Shown piece by piece: positions 41,727 through 61,603 of a stretch of DNA of 64,000 nucleotides. Each line of letters begins with the position of its first letter. The stretch's first letter is position 1. This DNA comes from Enoplolaimus lenunculus. Taxonomy: Eukaryota > Nematoda > Enoplea > Enoplida > Thoracostomopsidae. The stretch is from positions 1 through 64,000 of the forward strand of contig JASANG010001362.1 in assembly GCA_030248215.1 (NCBI GenBank), given 5' to 3'. A model generated the notes under the pieces. That model saw only the letters and a list, made by a program, of their open reading frames with translations. It had not been told where the DNA came from and ran no database searches. A program made the translations under genes and the position numbers.

Positions 41727-44700
41727 CTAACTACTGGTTTCTAGCCAGTTGCGCGCGGTTGGTACTTCTCATCAGTTCATATGTAAAATTTCATCTGCGG
41801 ATGCTCAAGGGAAGCTCTCAAGGTGTAAGATAACCAAACGGCGGATCCAACAAAAAACAAAATGTTGCATTGGGATTTAATGTTTTTCCCCACGAATGTT
41901 TCGTTATGCATATTAATAGATATTTCATTTGCGATCATTCAGCATTCGTGTGTTGTCATTAATACAAAAATTCTGCGGGCTGCTCGCTTGCGTCGCTTGC
42001 GAATTTTGTCTCTGTAACAGGCACGCAAGTGGCGGAATGTTCAACTTCGACGAAATCTCTATAACCTATTGAATATCGTGTTAGCACGTCAAGGTACACA
42101 TAGCTATCGTTATTTTACATTGAATTATTTTTTGGAACACCTGAGAACAAAATCACGCTGGCGTTTTATAGTACTCAATGCTGGCACGGAACTAAACTCA
42201 AACGAAGGCTTAAGGGGTTCGGCCAGCCTATCGTGGATCGTCCACCGAGAAATCGTGTATTCGCGACTGAATATGCATTTTTTGACGAAACATTTTTGTT
42301 CATTTTTTGTGATCCTTTACCATTTTTGAAATTGTTCCGGTGCACCGGCAGTCTTGGGTTGTCAGAGTTGTCTGTCACTTTTATTTTACTCTGACGCGCC
42401 GTGGTTTTTATAAGTACGACATAGATTGAATATGTCTGGGTTTTGTGTGTATTTTTTGTCTGGAATTTTTGATTTCAAACGTATACATGTGTACGTCTCG
42501 GTAAGGCAGGCAGGCCACCGTTATAAGCACGGCCCAAAAATCAGACAAGGTGTCATATGGAGCAGGGCGGAAGCCAAAATTTCATTCGGAACCGGTGTAT
42601 ACATCATTATGAGTTTGTTTAAAAGTTTTGTTGCGTGTGACAAAATTGCTTTTATTGTATGACACACAAGGTTAGTGTAACCTCAACACTGACCTATCGT
42701 CGCATATCAAACAGGATTTTAATGCTTAACGCCTGTACAAGTGCCGATTTCTTGTCTGTTCAGAAATTCGTCGATGAGAATATATCGTTGTATTCCCCCT
42801 ACACGTATACACTCATGGGTAAGTAAATTTTTAAATTTGGGTGCGCTGTATATGTATGGATAATGTAGAAATTTTTTTAAAAGCGTCGATTGCCCGCCCT
42901 CGTAACTGGTGGTGCTACCTGTATACTATTCGTGGGGGAGGCGCAGAATTTGAAGTCTAGCAAATATAATATAGGTGTAGTTGAAAATTTATTTTAGGTT
43001 TGAAATTAATACGACGTCTGGGAGAAGGGTAAAAGTTGTCTGCAATTGTGTGAATGACTAGACACAATTGAAATGTTTTCGGTTGTCTGGGATGTGGTAA
43101 CAGTATGAGTTTAGACTGTGGTGTATTGAGCTAATGTTGAGCTAATGGCAGCCCAGAGGCTGATCCAGCATTTTAACGTGGGGAAGAAGATACTTACATA
43201 TTGTGCTTCGAGATTTTGCTCCCTATTCCGTTCTGGGTATATCAGTGTATCGGCATAGCCTATAGGTGTATGCATTGGTTGGTGAAGTGTTATGTATCTT
43301 TTTTGAAGTTGTGATTTATAGTTCTACTAAAATCTGAGATGTTTGAAAATTATGGGGCACATCTTTTCAAAAACTCTGTCGTGCGAAAATGATCTCGCGA
43401 TGCAGTTTTTCAGAAGGAAAATCAAAATTAAACAAAAGCGAGTCAAATTCTAAACCTGTCGTATATCACAGCCTGATAATGATATCCTGGCTAACTTATG
43501 AAAAATATTTTGATTTGTGGCACCAAACTTTCAGGTCCGCAATTTCGAAATACATTTCTTCGCCGTCCGGGCCGAAAAATGTATCGACTGCCTTGAAAGA
43601 ATTGTATGTTTGCAAAATGGTTTTGTTGCGCCTTCTACTAACAATTCCTAGTTGCGGGCTTGTCTCGTTTGTTCCCAGCGGTTTGCGGTTAACTCACAAT
43701 TCTTGGAATATTTGAAATTTAGCAAAATTTAAAAAGGAAATTCAACAAATACTACGATAATTAGATTCGGCAGATACTTAGTACTGGCGTTACATTATGG
43801 GCAAATGATTGTTAATATTGTCACATCTAGACGTTGAACAGTTTACTGATAACGGCTTTTTGATGTGTGATTAAAACTAATCTGTTACCAGCTGTTGACG
43901 CATACATCACGGTAGGGAGGGGAATAAAGATATATGTTATTTAACCAAAAACATTTTGTGGCTTTAAAATTTTGTTGATAAGAAGTAAAAATAGGTGTGA
44001 ACAACGTGACACCCGATTGGTTGAAATTCAACTACATGGTGGTAAGAGGTAGACGGTCCTTTGCAAGTCTAAATTTCAGCTACGCCCAAAGCGTTGACGT
44101 ATGATGGATGGGTGGATAAAGGACATGTAAACAATTGTTTTCTTTGAAATATTACAGTTTTCAAAGGTTGTGTCAATAGATTACGTAGCGGACGGGTTTT
44201 CAAAATGTTTCGATATATAACTGAAGGCACATGGCGCCAAGAGAATGTTTCGGAGCTGAGCCTAGTTAGGGTTGTAGCGGTAACCAGGGTTTTATTTCTG
44301 GAATGGTATATATAATTTGGTATAATTTTTAGAGAAAACGTAACAAGCGAGAAAACAATTTTGTGATCTCCTTGGTCCAGCTTGTTGCTCTAAAGCCTGT
44401 AAGAGTGACTTTTTCTTGTTTCTCCAAAAATTGGAAACGATTCTAAAAGCCAATCTGTTGGCAACTGGAAGAGCCTAAGCCTATGGAGGATGGGTAGAAG
44501 ATCTTAATTAAGACCTATTGATACAGAATTTCACAATTAAATGGCACAGCTTATATTTTTGATTGTATCTAAAAATTTCTTTTGAATTTTAAAATGATTT
44601 TGAATTTGCAACATTTTAACCACAATTCATTAGTGCTCTTCCCGGACTAATTACGCAGTTCTTTCTTTTTGAATCTCAGTAACTACATACGTATTATTGC

Positions 44701-46286
44701 ATATAACAACTATAGTTACTTATATGTATTATACTTTTCATTGATAAGCGTTTGGAAGCATCCTCCAGAACTGCAACACTTTATTCTTTCAGTATTTTGT
44801 TCTAGAACCCAAGCCAAAAACACATCAGGTGTGATTTTCCCAAACATCTTACGGTTGCCACCAGCAATCAATTGTTTACCTTATACATTCTTTTAAACAA
44901 CAGTGACGTCATCCTTGTTAGCTAGTACTAGCTATGCTATTATATATGTATAATATGTATATTAGTGTTTATGTTTTGTCAAGGGTTTTGTTTTGAAAAT
45001 CTTCGTAGTGAATATACAAGCGGTTCTGAGTGGTGATCGTACCGGTGTATGAGAAGATAATCTGGGAATTTAGAAAGTTATCAATAACAACAACGTAACA
45101 ACATCAATAATTTGTAACATGCAGGACGACTTAAGGGGTTGTTTTACACGGCTTGGCAGCATTTAAATGGATGTTTTTTAAATATTTTGTGACTAATTCG
45201 GTCTAGTTCAAGTTTAAATTGTAGTTACAGTTGATTATAGAAGACGACGCCGTCTCAATATAGTAGTTGTTTGTTGTATTTATCGCCAAAGTTGCCTGAA
45301 ATCAGCGAACTACTTGCAGGAGCGGATATTAAACTGAATTTATTGGGCTTCTGAGTGAACATATTTTTAAGTTATGCTCAATATTCATGGGGGCCATGGT
45401 TGTCCTTTGGGAAACACCCATCAAATAAATGAAACCACAATTTCAAAATACATACTAAAGGTATCCAGGGTAACGAAACATGTGGGCACGTTTTTAGTCA
45501 CGTTGTCTGTTACATGATTAAAACATTGTTTCCTGGCTGACCTTGTGTTCTAGAAACCCAGATTATTATTATTTTATTGTTAATACTGTCGTCGTCGTCG
45601 TTGTGGTTGTTGTTGTTGTTGTACATAAATTTAAAGTACCATTTTCAGCCGTTCCCACGCTTTGTCTGGGTGACGAAAAAAAGACAAGAATATTCATTGT
45701 GAAAAAGTGTGCAATGGAGGGATGGGTACCGGATGAGTACAGAGTGAAAGTGATTTAAACAAAAGCGATGACAAAGCCATACAGCAAGGACACGGACGTA
45801 TTAAATGGAATTTTTATTGCTTTATACTGGGGTTTGTCTCAGTTGCGATGAATCATTCAAGAGTAATCTTTGTTCTTGGGTAAAACGATGGCAAGAATTT
45901 TATTTATGTGGGCCCAGAAATTTGAGCTCGTACTAGTCGGCGTCGGAAAACGACTCAACATTGTTTGGAAAAGTATTTGAGTCGTGCAGAAATGGGGGTT
46001 TTGCACCACCCCCTCTTCCTCCGACCGTCTCGGTTTCGTATACGATTTGCTGTTGACGTTTTTGCACTTTGTATAATGTAATTTTTCCCGTTTTTGATGT
46101 TTTGAAAATACGTCCCATGGGAGACTAGGCTCGTTTTCAAGATACTCACACTTGAGATTAGTGGCTTTATGGTGACGTTTGCCTCCCCACTTTAAGTTTA
46201 ACATATGAAAAGTATTTTCCGGTACTGGTCACCTTTGTCACCGTTCTGGCTCCGCCCATGTAGTAGAGTCAACTACAAACCACACA
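41727..46286. other. No gene recognised
   Basis: A GTC/GTT microsatellite occurs at 45588-45622; the poly-Val frame there is artefactual. A 108-codon frame at 43389 and a 115-codon minus-strand frame at 45857-46204 have no recognisable domains. ATTATGGGCA-type repeat pieces were not resolved. Confidence 0.3.
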
Positions 46287-46430
46287 GGCCCGTAGTCAGC
46301 TCACCTTACTAGTGGAGCTAAAGATTTGTCACGAGGGACATAGATGAGTTTTTGATGACTTGCAAGCAAGGTTGACAATTTTCTATGAGGGCAATATTCT
46401 TCCGTTCGAGCTGGGAAATCCTGTGGCTAC
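46287..46430 (+). mobile_element. Family B MITE
   Basis: GGCCCGTAGTCAGCTCACC at the left, GTGGCTACGGG at the right. The flanks ACCACACA and ACCACGAC match at 6 of 8. Interior CACGAGGGACATAGATGAG, GATGACTTGCAAGCAAGG. Confidence 0.7.
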
Positions 46431-47590
46431 GGGACCACGACTACAGTTGTCTGTCAGTTCGGTGCAAAGAAGTGCTCTTATGAGTTGAGTATTTTTGTGT
46501 CATTTGCGAATTCGAGGCATTAAACAATTAATTGACGAATACTTTGTAACACATACACATAACCTGATAGGAACAGCCACACCAATTATATACGTATGTC
46601 ATTGAAACATGCGTGGGAATCAATTTGTCCGAATGTTCCGGTTCCAGGTAATTTTTGTCCAGGGATTTTTTAGTAAATGTTTTGGTACTTTAGCCTAACT
46701 TAAGGTGAGGCTTGGGAAAACAACAAACAGTAATACCGAGGTTGGTAGCCTTCTATAAAATTAATCCAACTGTATGATAAACTAAACAAGTACCAATTTT
46801 TCAGCTGGTAAAATAAGACATCTCTTTTTTCATTTAAATATCCTGGCTACGCGCAGGGGCGTATACAAAGAGGGATGGGCTGGATATCCTGAAAATTTCT
46901 GGAAACTCGAAAAACGTCACTTTTACAAGCTATAGAATAATCTGCGGAAGGTTAAAAAGTTTTGGACGAAATTATCCTCGCTTGAAATGAAATGTCCGCT
47001 TCGTCCTAGAAATATACCTACTCTTGTATGTATATATATACTCGTTTGGTCTTTATATGTATAACGAAGATTCCGAACAGCTGCTTTGCCAGATTGGTGA
47101 CACGTCATCAGAAACTGAAAGTGTGTTTTTTAAAATATTCGATGTACATGTGTATGTATGTATATGTGTATATGTTTGTATTGAATAAGCATGTATGAGA
47201 GCATTTTTGAGCTGTACAACATTCGTTTATTACCTGTGGATGACTAAAACTTCCGGAAATGTGATGGAAATTTTGAATATGACTAGGCTTTTTCAAGTAA
47301 TTCTCGGCTAATTTATTAGTCATAATGAGGATGAATGTGTGGTAGCATTGTAATTTTGAAGCTTTTGTTTCTTTGTTCGAACTGGATCAGAAGTTTTAGC
47401 CTGGTGCTCTCACTCCGCAGCCGCGCACCTGCTTTGCTAGCTGCGTATTATTTGAAAAGCAGCCGACCGATTCTGCTTTACCTAACAGTTTCTGCTGATT
47501 CAGATGTGAACTAGCCAAAATGAGGTAAGATTTGGCGACTATTTTTCGCTTTAGTGCCCATCAGCGGCATTCGTTAAAACAAAAAATGGT
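46431..47590. other. No gene recognised
   Basis: GCAGGGGCGTATACAAAGAGG at 46853 is a recurring terminus-like motif (compare 57380). A TATG/TGTA microsatellite lies at 47150-47178. Confidence 0.35.
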
Positions 47591-48350
47591 CAGATTTTCA
47601 AGATTTTTTCTAATATTTTTAAGCTTCTCATGACCTTTTCTAGTCATTTCACGTTGAAATTTAATCAATTTATATATCATTCGACGCTGTTCGTCGAGCT
47701 GAGTTCAGGGTGCGAGCGGATACCAAAAAAAGCCGGAGCCGCATAATTTAATATCCGGCTGGAGCTGGATAATTATTTCAAATCCATTACGTACTAAACG
47801 TCGTTCAAGCATCAGAACGTAGCTAACAAACCTTCCTTCCTTACGTGACAAAGCTTAGTATCTCACGTCGATGCCTTTTTTTAACACTTTAATAACGACG
47901 CAGTTCCACCATTCTATATTTTTGGCATAAATGATCTTTTCAACTATTTACAGCAGTTAAAAACATGCGATAGGCTCATACTGAATCGCAGCCATATGTC
48001 GGTTTTATGCCCGGAACCGGATGTTGGGTCGCATCCTTGAGTCGAATTGTGTGATATTTTTGGCCATCACACGACTGGCTTAACAGTTCTGATCAAATAA
48101 CTGATTTGGCGAGTTCTTCAAACGCCGGCAACGTCCGCCGACGGCCAAAACGGTTATTTGATCATAATTTGTAAAGAAATGGTAGATGGTGATAAATTTA
48201 ACATTTAAAGTATTTTGCCAAAAAAATTCGATCCAAAAGGGGAACCTTGACACTGAAAAAATAAAGAGTTTTTGAAAATTCAACTTTCGATGTGAATTGA
48301 TTAGAGCAGGTCATGAGAAGCTTAAACATTCAAAAATTTTCAAATCCGTG
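47591..48350. mobile_element. Family L foldback element with nested Q-type element
   Basis: TTTTAAGCTTCTCATGACC (47627 on) pairs with GGTCATGAGAAGCTTAAAC (48309 on). Further inward the arms are less well conserved. The centre holds CAAATAACTGATTTGG (48094), as in the 58423 copy. A Q-type piece lies inside from AGGGTGCGAGCGGAT (47708) to GTCGCATCCTTGA (48040). Confidence 0.65.
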
Positions 48351-51300
48351 GTACTTATGCATGTGCGACGGATCATTTTTGAGCGAACTCTAACTTGGAA
48401 AGTTCAAGGATGCAGCTGGGGGAAAGAGGTAATCTCGGCTTTGGAATTATTGCAAAAAGGTTTTTAGATGTTTTTAGTTTACAACACCAAAACCTCTCTT
48501 CGATACTGTACAGAACATAGCCTCAAACTGTAATCCATAAGCCTCCTGGCTAGAGCTATGAGAGATGGGCTCACAGAAAACATCATGTATTTTGAAATTG
48601 TGAGTTTTTAGCAAACTGTGAATTTTCTCAAATATTACAGCGAAGCGTTATATGTAGGTAGTTTTTTTCTGAAAAGTGAAAGTAATAAAATTTGCTGACG
48701 TCAAAATTGTGTACTGTTACATGTTTTCATGTTGTTTCAGACGTAGAATTTTTTTGTTGCTTCAATGGGCTTTATTTGCAATGTTTTAAGCTTTGTCAAA
48801 AATAAATTGTCGTCTGTACCTATGAAGCCTAAAACTTGCTAGGCTTCACTAAACACGTTCGCTTGGTGTAGCGTAGAGGATGTCTGTGATCTTCTGGCAC
48901 AACATTTTTAGACGAATGGACGTTAGAAAAGCTCAGTCTCATTGGTAATATTTGTCTGTGGTCCTTCTAGAAAACTTTTAATCTCGCTTAAATCCCTCAA
49001 CGTCCTGATTTACTGGTTTTCCCCTTTAGTATGTTGAGCATGTTGTGGAACTGAAAAATACAAGGCGTGCGTCAGTGAGATTGAGAACAAGAACTGGTTA
49101 AACGTCACAAAATATAGTTGGGCTCTTATGTTCTGACCTAGATTCTATTTTTACTATTAAACACGTGATAACACCAGTTTGCGTTGAGTCGAAAAATTAC
49201 ACGAAAAATTTGGCGTTCGAATTTCCAAAATTTTCAAGCTTAGTTCAATCGCTTGGAAAACTAGTAACCCTTAGACGTATATTTGCTATTTGTTTTACAT
49301 TTATGCTGTAGCCGAGTGCCGTAACAGTAGTAAAAGTATGTTTTTAACCAAACACCCATTTACGCTTCCCCACAGACTTAGTATTAGGAGGTTTCGGGTG
49401 GGAATGGACGCCAAAATTCTCTCTCAGCTGGGGCCTTAACTAAAACACTAATCTTAACTATAGAGTAAACTGTGTACAAAAGCTGAAAATTATAGCAAGC
49501 ATTAGTGATGGATACAGCCCACACTTGTGAATCGCCGTTTTACTCTTAAGTTTAATAACTCAGCTATCGAACTAGTGCGTGTGACTTTGTTTTGATGCTG
49601 CGTCTATGTTTTTTCTCAATATTATTTGTTTGTACGTATATTTTGCTTTGTTTTGATAACGCTGGGATTCATGCTTTAAATTGTTAAACCAGGAACTTAA
49701 ATAATTCGTAAACAAAGTTGAAAGGCAACGGGGAGCGCATTCAGAGAATGTTACCGGGCATTTCTTCCTGGTTACCCTGAACGTGCACGGAACTGGAGTT
49801 GACAGCGAAACCGAGATCTGGTAGTGTAATAAAATTGGTTTTATTTATTTATGTTATTGTTGTTGTTGTTGCTCTATAATTAATCAAACTATTCGTTACT
49901 ATGATGGAATTAATATGTATTACGAATTAGGTGTGTTTACCATTATGGCTTCGACAAAAGAGAATTTTAAAAACAACACCGTTCAGTGCAGATTTTTTCA
50001 GTTTTGTGTTCTATGGTGACGCAGAAACTTTGTCTTCAGTAACGGTGTTTGTGTTGTTATTATTATTATGTGTGTATAGGTTTTGACATTAATTTTTCAA
50101 AAAAGTTTCATAGTATGACCTCTGGGAATGGCATCATGTAAACATGTTTTGTTTACAACTGAAATTTACAGTTTTTCCGGGAAACCATACGCCTGTTTTT
50201 AGGCTATTTTGACGTTTAATCGTGGACCTTTCGCCGAAGGTCAAACTATCTGTGGCTCATTCGAAAAATATGAACAAAGTGTGTTATTAGTACAAGCCGA
50301 AAAGTGGTTGCAAGATATGCAGAACCAACATCTTAAATCTTGTCCAGCAAATCAGGGTTTCCAGTAACTCCAGAACAGAACTTAAAGTTTAAAATTTGAG
50401 TCAGCTACGACGACCTATGTGTTATGCGCTGCCACTAACATAAATTTGCAAATTAGTATCAACTGACAAAGCATGTTTATAAGTTACAAATATAAACTTA
50501 GTTGTTCTTTGCTGCAATGTACCCAAAATACGTATGTTGAGCGTTCAAGCTTTTTATTAATATATAGATATGGTATGAACGGTGAAAGTATAGAGATTAA
50601 TAGAGATTTCATGGCGTATATATTTGTAAATCCTGTAAAATGTTTTGGTGTCCAAATCTCAAAATACATCGTTAGCTGTTTGTTTAATTCAAAACCTAAA
50701 AATTATACAATAGTAAAAATTTGAAATTTAGTCGTTTTAAACATATATAATATACGTATACGTAAAAATATATGTCACAAACGTTAAATTTCAGATTATT
50801 TTTACAAACTGAAAATTGGTTTGAAAATATTTTCTATTTTTAACTCTGGCAATTTCATGAATTCTTAGATTGATTTTATGTTTTTGCCGGAATTAAATTC
50901 AAAACAATAGCTGTGTTATCTTTGGTTTATCTCTCCAGTAAACCTTTTAGTGTAGAAGATTATCGTGTTAGCATTTTTACTTTATTTTGTGAAGAAAAAT
51001 ATTCTAAATATATATTATTTATATGATATATTTACGTTGGCTTTATTTATATTTTATTAAAATAGTCATGTGATATAAACGTAATAGTATTTTATTTTGA
51101 GAGTAATTCTATCTTATTTTAAGCAAAAATTTTAATTTTTATTATAAAAGCTGCGGTAATGTTAGCGAATTTTGTTAATTTTATAATGTGTATGGATTTG
51201 GCCGTGAATATTATTTGTGCTTAGTTGTTAATGCTGCTGTTAGACAGATTTCTTCTAGAAGGATCCATATTACCTGTGTTTGTATTTTTCGGTTTGTTCT

Positions 51301-52725
51301 AAGTTTTGTTTGGTATTGTGCTGAATTTTAGCTCGTAAGCTCGAAAGCTATTTTAAGGCGGTCTACTCCTCTTATGCTTATATGTGCTCAATTTTGTAGG
51401 AACAGCACATTTTTCCAGCAGCGGAGCGGATGCTGCAGACCTGCGTATATATACACAGAATAAGCATGCATATGTTATTAGTATAGTTGCAAGAAACGTT
51501 CAGATTTGAGTTAAGATTCGGCAAAAAACGAAGGTTCGCAATCAGATTTGAAATACGAATCGGGTTTGAAAATGCCGAATCATATTGTTGAATTTGAGTT
51601 GGAATTGTTTTTAAAAAACTTTTAGCAGTTGTGGTGCGTCGGATCTCGATCGATGCTTCAATGAATCCAGGTTTCAATGTTTGGCAAATCAGTTGTTTCC
51701 ATGGGCTGCATAGTGTAAATTAAGCTTGGCTATGTCAAATATTTTATACAACGCTTATGCAAACGAAAAAAATTTTCGAAGTCAAGTTTCGGGTTCAGCA
51801 AAGTCGCAATGGGTTTGGAATCGATAAAATCGTAGGGTCGGATAGAAAAAAAAATTAATTTAGGCTTAACACTAAAAATTGTTCAACATTAACAGAATTT
51901 CAATTAAATAATATTTAATTAAGTAATTGAAGAAATTAAAACTAAAGTTTTAATTTACTAATGTAAATATATACTTATAATCCTTGATGTTCTGTTTAAT
52001 CTCTAAATTTTCTACGTGTTTTCGGTTGTTTCACCAAAACAAAGTTATAGTTGACGAACTTAGAAAGTCGCGGCTAACATTAGACTTTGATTCCTTTGGG
52101 CAGCCTGCTATTTATAGACCATCATATTCGAATAAATTTCTGAAATTTTCGGTGTATTTACAAGTAAACCTCTTTGTTAAAGTGATTCTGAGTAATTTGT
52201 GTTTGCTAGCTAAGTGATTAAATTTGGTATTCAACCATAAAATTATTAACTTTTGGGTTGACTTTTATACATTATCGAACGTTCATGAATATTTCTATAT
52301 TTAGAGAGAAAATTGTCTTGTTTCTAAGATAATCTTTTGTGTTATCAACAAGATTATTTTTCTATTAAAAGCCGCTCGTTTGTGTTATTGGAAAGTTTCA
52401 GTGAAAATTAAAATTTTTGGTAAAGTCAAAGTTATATTCTTTGTTCTTTTAAGCTTACCATATTTAAGCTGATTATTTAACTCAATAGTTTGCTTTGACT
52501 TTTAATTAAGAAGCCTTTGTGCTGAAATGAAGTTAATCAGAAAAATGTTATGGTTAGTGTTAGTTTGATCTGTTATTAAGATGGAGATGTATGTTTGCCT
52601 GTTAAATTTATATTAAATATAAATAATGCATTGCGTTGTAATGTATACGTACTTGCCAGCACAGCAGTATTTTTGTATTGGTGTCGAGTCGAATGTCGAA
52701 TAATCGGCCAAACCGTAGAACGCTC
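48351..52725. other. No gene recognised
   Basis: A GTT microsatellite lies at 49856-49870. 51500-51850 has scattered GATTCGGCA/TGCCGAATC words, like the composite element at 16665, too decayed to delimit. Short frames at 50473 and 51984 are unrecognised. 50.7-52.5 kb is especially AT-rich. Confidence 0.3.
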
Positions 52726-52876
52726 TATCCTCAGGTGCAACTTTTTTGCAGTGAGAAAATGCAGCTGGAAATTTAGCGAAAAGGTTTTCGCACAAATATA
52801 TTGTAAGTTGAAGTTGCAAGTTGAGGTTGCAGATAGTAATTCTAATTGCAAAACCTTGCACATGCGACTAGGGATT
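52726..52876. mobile_element. Family M foldback element, diverged
   Basis: CCTCAGGTGCAACTTTTTTGC with GAGAAAATGCAGCTGG at the left; GAAGTTGCAAGTTGAGGTTGC and CCTTGCACATGCGACTAGGG at the right, an inverted arrangement of the same TTGCA words as 29832. Confidence 0.6.
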
Positions 52877-53690
52877 TTGATGAACTGAGAGTCCAGGCAA
52901 GCGTACGACTGTCAGCGGAACATTCGTTGTGCGCTTAGTTATAGTCGTCTTATGTTTCGACGTACGATTGCTTAAATAATCAAGCTTTGCTTACACCGTC
53001 TTCGGTGGGAGACCTAAAAGGGAACGCTTTAGTTTATCGTAGATATTCACGTCATGCGTCTTAAGTTTTACTGATATCCACTTGACCTTTTAAAACACTA
53101 AATAATCGAATTCTTTTTGGGCTTGACCCATGATTTGGGATTTGATAGTCGGGCAAAGTTAGCGCACAAGCCAAGCCATTTGTCATTTATATGATAAATT
53201 GTTTTAATATGTATGCAAATGAAGCTTCAGGTATAGTTAAAAGGTACTACAGTAGGTTATACATGACGTGGGTGAAACAGATTTCGTCACGTCACTAAAA
53301 GTTAACAGGTTAACATGTGATAACTTTATGTCATACGTAGTTGATAACTAAATTTGTCGTAAATCTATATAATTTAAGCTCGAATGACCAACTTAGGTAA
53401 GTTGGTCCCAGTTCAAATTTCCTTTCAAGTGCAGGAACTAATTTATACAAATAGTCATCTTTTCTATGAAAAAATGATTAGTGTTGCAAATATTTTGCCC
53501 ATTTTAACTAATATGCATAAGTTATTGTTTATCGAAGCTTGAAAGAAGAACTATTTGAAAGCAATCTATATCCGATTGGACCAGATAAAATAAAATTCAG
53601 TTGTTTGGACTAACCTGACCCTGAGTAACAATTAGTGTTCATGAACGGCGCAGTTGCGTGCTGTAACAAAAAGGTGTTACAAATTGTGTG
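52877..53690. other. Sequence upstream of NLK
   Basis: No element or promoter motif recognised. If the acceptor at 53698 is real, this is intron. Confidence 0.35.
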
Positions 53691-53788
53691 TATTTCAGCT
53701 AATTTAACCAAAACTATTTGAATATATACTGACTAAAGCGTTATTTCTGCCGTAATTCCTTGAGAATTAATTCTTGGAACTAAACGCA
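53691..53788 (+). promoter_or_regulatory. Possible 5' UTR acceptor of NLK
   Basis: TGTGTATTTCAG ends at 53698, 90 nt before the NLK start codon, and resembles a 3' splice site. It suggests a non-coding first exon upstream in the gene-poor 28-53 kb interval. No TATA box or CpG-rich promoter is evident next to the start codon. This is inference from one motif. Confidence 0.3.
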
Positions 53789-59217
<5,429 letters not shown>

Positions 59218-60257
59218 ATATACGGGCGGAAATGTGTAATTTCATTTCTGGTTCCAAGCTATACTGTGAACGTTGGGCAGCTTATTGGAAAATCTTGTAG
59301 ACAACTGAGCTAAACTTTAAGCATGGAAAAGACATCCGAGATTGGACGAATCTATATTCTGGTGCTAAATTGGTGACGTAACGTTTCCAAAAGATTTGGT
59401 TGTGATTTGTTTATTGGAAACAAACTATGGAGAAAACTGCTGAGTGGAAGGATTGGAATTATGCCAGATATTCAGATGTATTTGGCGTTAATATTTTGAT
59501 GGTACACGAAGGTGTTAATATCATTGTTGGAGACAAATTTGAACATGATGTTTGCAGTATGGATTGCTGACGCGTAAACATAACAATGACAATTGTGATT
59601 GAGAAACGTTCTCTGTAGTGAATGTTATGAGCTTTTTATGTGTGCTGTTGTTTTAAATTGACAGATAGTGAGAGTCCGTTGATGGGGTGAATCTCGTGGT
59701 GGGGTTTGATGCTACTGTGGGTAGAAACTTAGTACGCTACTTCAGTTAGTTTAGCGTGTTCCCATTTACTTTGTGTGCCCCACTCCTGTCTGTTTTAAAG
59801 GACACTAATTGCAGGTAATTTTTGTTTCTTTAAGTATTCCCGTATGAGCCACAATCTGCATGCAGTTATCTATTTGATATAAAGAGGGAACAGGGGTTTA
59901 TACATACAATTGGGTCGTACCGTGAGGCGTGGATATATATGGTTTTCGGACGTTCCTGGACAGATGAGAAATTTAGGCTCTATTACAGGCATTAGAATTA
60001 ACTTAGTATCGTCTAAAGGTTAGTAATATTTTTTACACTCTGCGTTTACTCCTATCAATTTCTACGCAAAATTAGACGTTTCCGAACGCTATTCAAGGTT
60101 ATGCAACCTTTTTCGGCGGGGATGGTGTATTATGTTTGAGGATTATTTAAAATGGTGGGGCCCAAACGGTGAATTCAGTGTAAAAATGATTGTATTGTAT
60201 TTGTTTTATGATGCGATGAATTGATGCTGTTTCATAATGATCTCGAGCATTTTTTTT

Positions 60258-60294
60258 CATTATTATTGTTATTATTATTGTTGTTGTTATTGTT
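60258..60294 (+). repeat. ATT/GTT microsatellite in the NLK 3' UTR
   Basis: ATT and GTT triplets in a row. The frames reading poly-Leu and, on the other strand, poly-Asn are artefacts. Confidence 0.85.
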
Positions 60295-60704
60295 TAAAGT
60301 TTGTAAATGTAACTCGCATCGCACGCTAAAGGCCACGGTTATACATACATCTGGATGCGACACACAAGTGAAATATGAAAGGAATGTTTCTTCTTCGGTT
60401 TGAAATGGTCGAATGTAAATTTTTTGTTGAAGTTTCAAGTATTTTTTTGCATCTTATTTACTATTAAAGCCCAGTCCTATAAGTAAACACCTGACCGGTT
60501 GATAAAGTTTTTGTATCTAAACTTGGCGTGAGTTTGATTTTCGAAAACAGTCTTACATAAGTGGCAGACAAGACGTATATCAATTATGATTCAGCGGTTA
60601 CTGTTGTGATTTTGCGCCGTTCCAACTGTTTACAGTTGTCAGTTTTTGTGTTTTTTCGGATAAATCGACTATAAGTAGTGATTATGTTACGGGCTAACTA
60701 AAGC

Positions 60705-60710
60705 AATAAA
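60705..60710 (+). terminator. Polyadenylation signal of NLK
   Basis: AATAAA lies 1.49 kb after the NLK stop, in an A-rich stretch followed by T-rich sequence. The 3' UTR 59218 to about 60730 would carry an ATT/GTT microsatellite at 60258-60294. No earlier AATAAA was noticed after the stop codon. Confidence 0.5.
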
Positions 60711-60739
60711 AATGCAAATTAGGATTTTTACTTTTATGT

Positions 60740-61600
60740 GCAATTTAGTTCTCACTAGTGCCGCATTAATATGTAGAGACGGTTTCCTTATTTCTTCCGC
60801 TCAATAATCATTGTATAATGCTAAGTGTTTCTCTGTTTGCTGTTGTTGAGTTGTTTAAACTGAAAAAACGCTTCTCTATGCCGACCTTTTGTTGTATTTT
60901 ATTATAAACGTACATGTTCAGGTTTGCTGGTCTACTTTTCACAGTGGCAAGCAAGATGGTGTACGGGCTTGGAGCCCTAAAACAAACTTTGTGTTTCAGC
61001 TACTTTTTGGCTTAACCCAGGTTTTAGTAGTCTACAGTCGCCATCATTCACGGTAAACTTGAAAAACAAGTATTCAAACTAGTTTAAAACACGGAACGTT
61101 GACTTGCGATATTCTTTTCTGAAACAACTAATTCAGCAGGGCGTGTAAGGAGTTTTAAGCCAGGGCATGAGTCTAAGCCCAAAACTAAATGCAAGCGGAA
61201 AGCCTATATCGGGTATCAATTTGTTCGGGACCTGGGCAACGAAACTTAAACTAAGTCTGCTATAATTGTATTCGTAATGTAAACTTAGGTGGGTTCTCAA
61301 TCTTAAAGTAAGAAAAACAACTATTACAACCCAACCACAGTTGAACGGGCTCTATGGTCGGCTGGTAGGGTTTAGAGTTTATGTTGAGGCCCTGATTTTG
61401 AGATATCTACTTGTCAGATGTATTTTTTAGGTTTCCGGCATCAAACTTATCATTTGTGCGTTTCTGAAAGGGTTCCGAGTTGCGACTCTGGTGGCTTTTT
61501 TAATTTAAGATCGTGTGGAAATATGCCAATTGACTTTGTTTTGCTTTCCATATGAGAACTGTTTTGTTTTTATGTTATTTTTAAAGACATTCCATGTATT
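60740..61600. other. No feature seen downstream of NLK
   Basis: Scattered CTAAGCC words at 61165-61180; otherwise nothing recognised. Confidence 0.35.
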
Positions 61601-61603
61601 CGA

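Noticed and set aside
45543-45758. Poly-valine frame
   Set aside because: GTC/GTT microsatellite; flanking residues have no recognisable domain.
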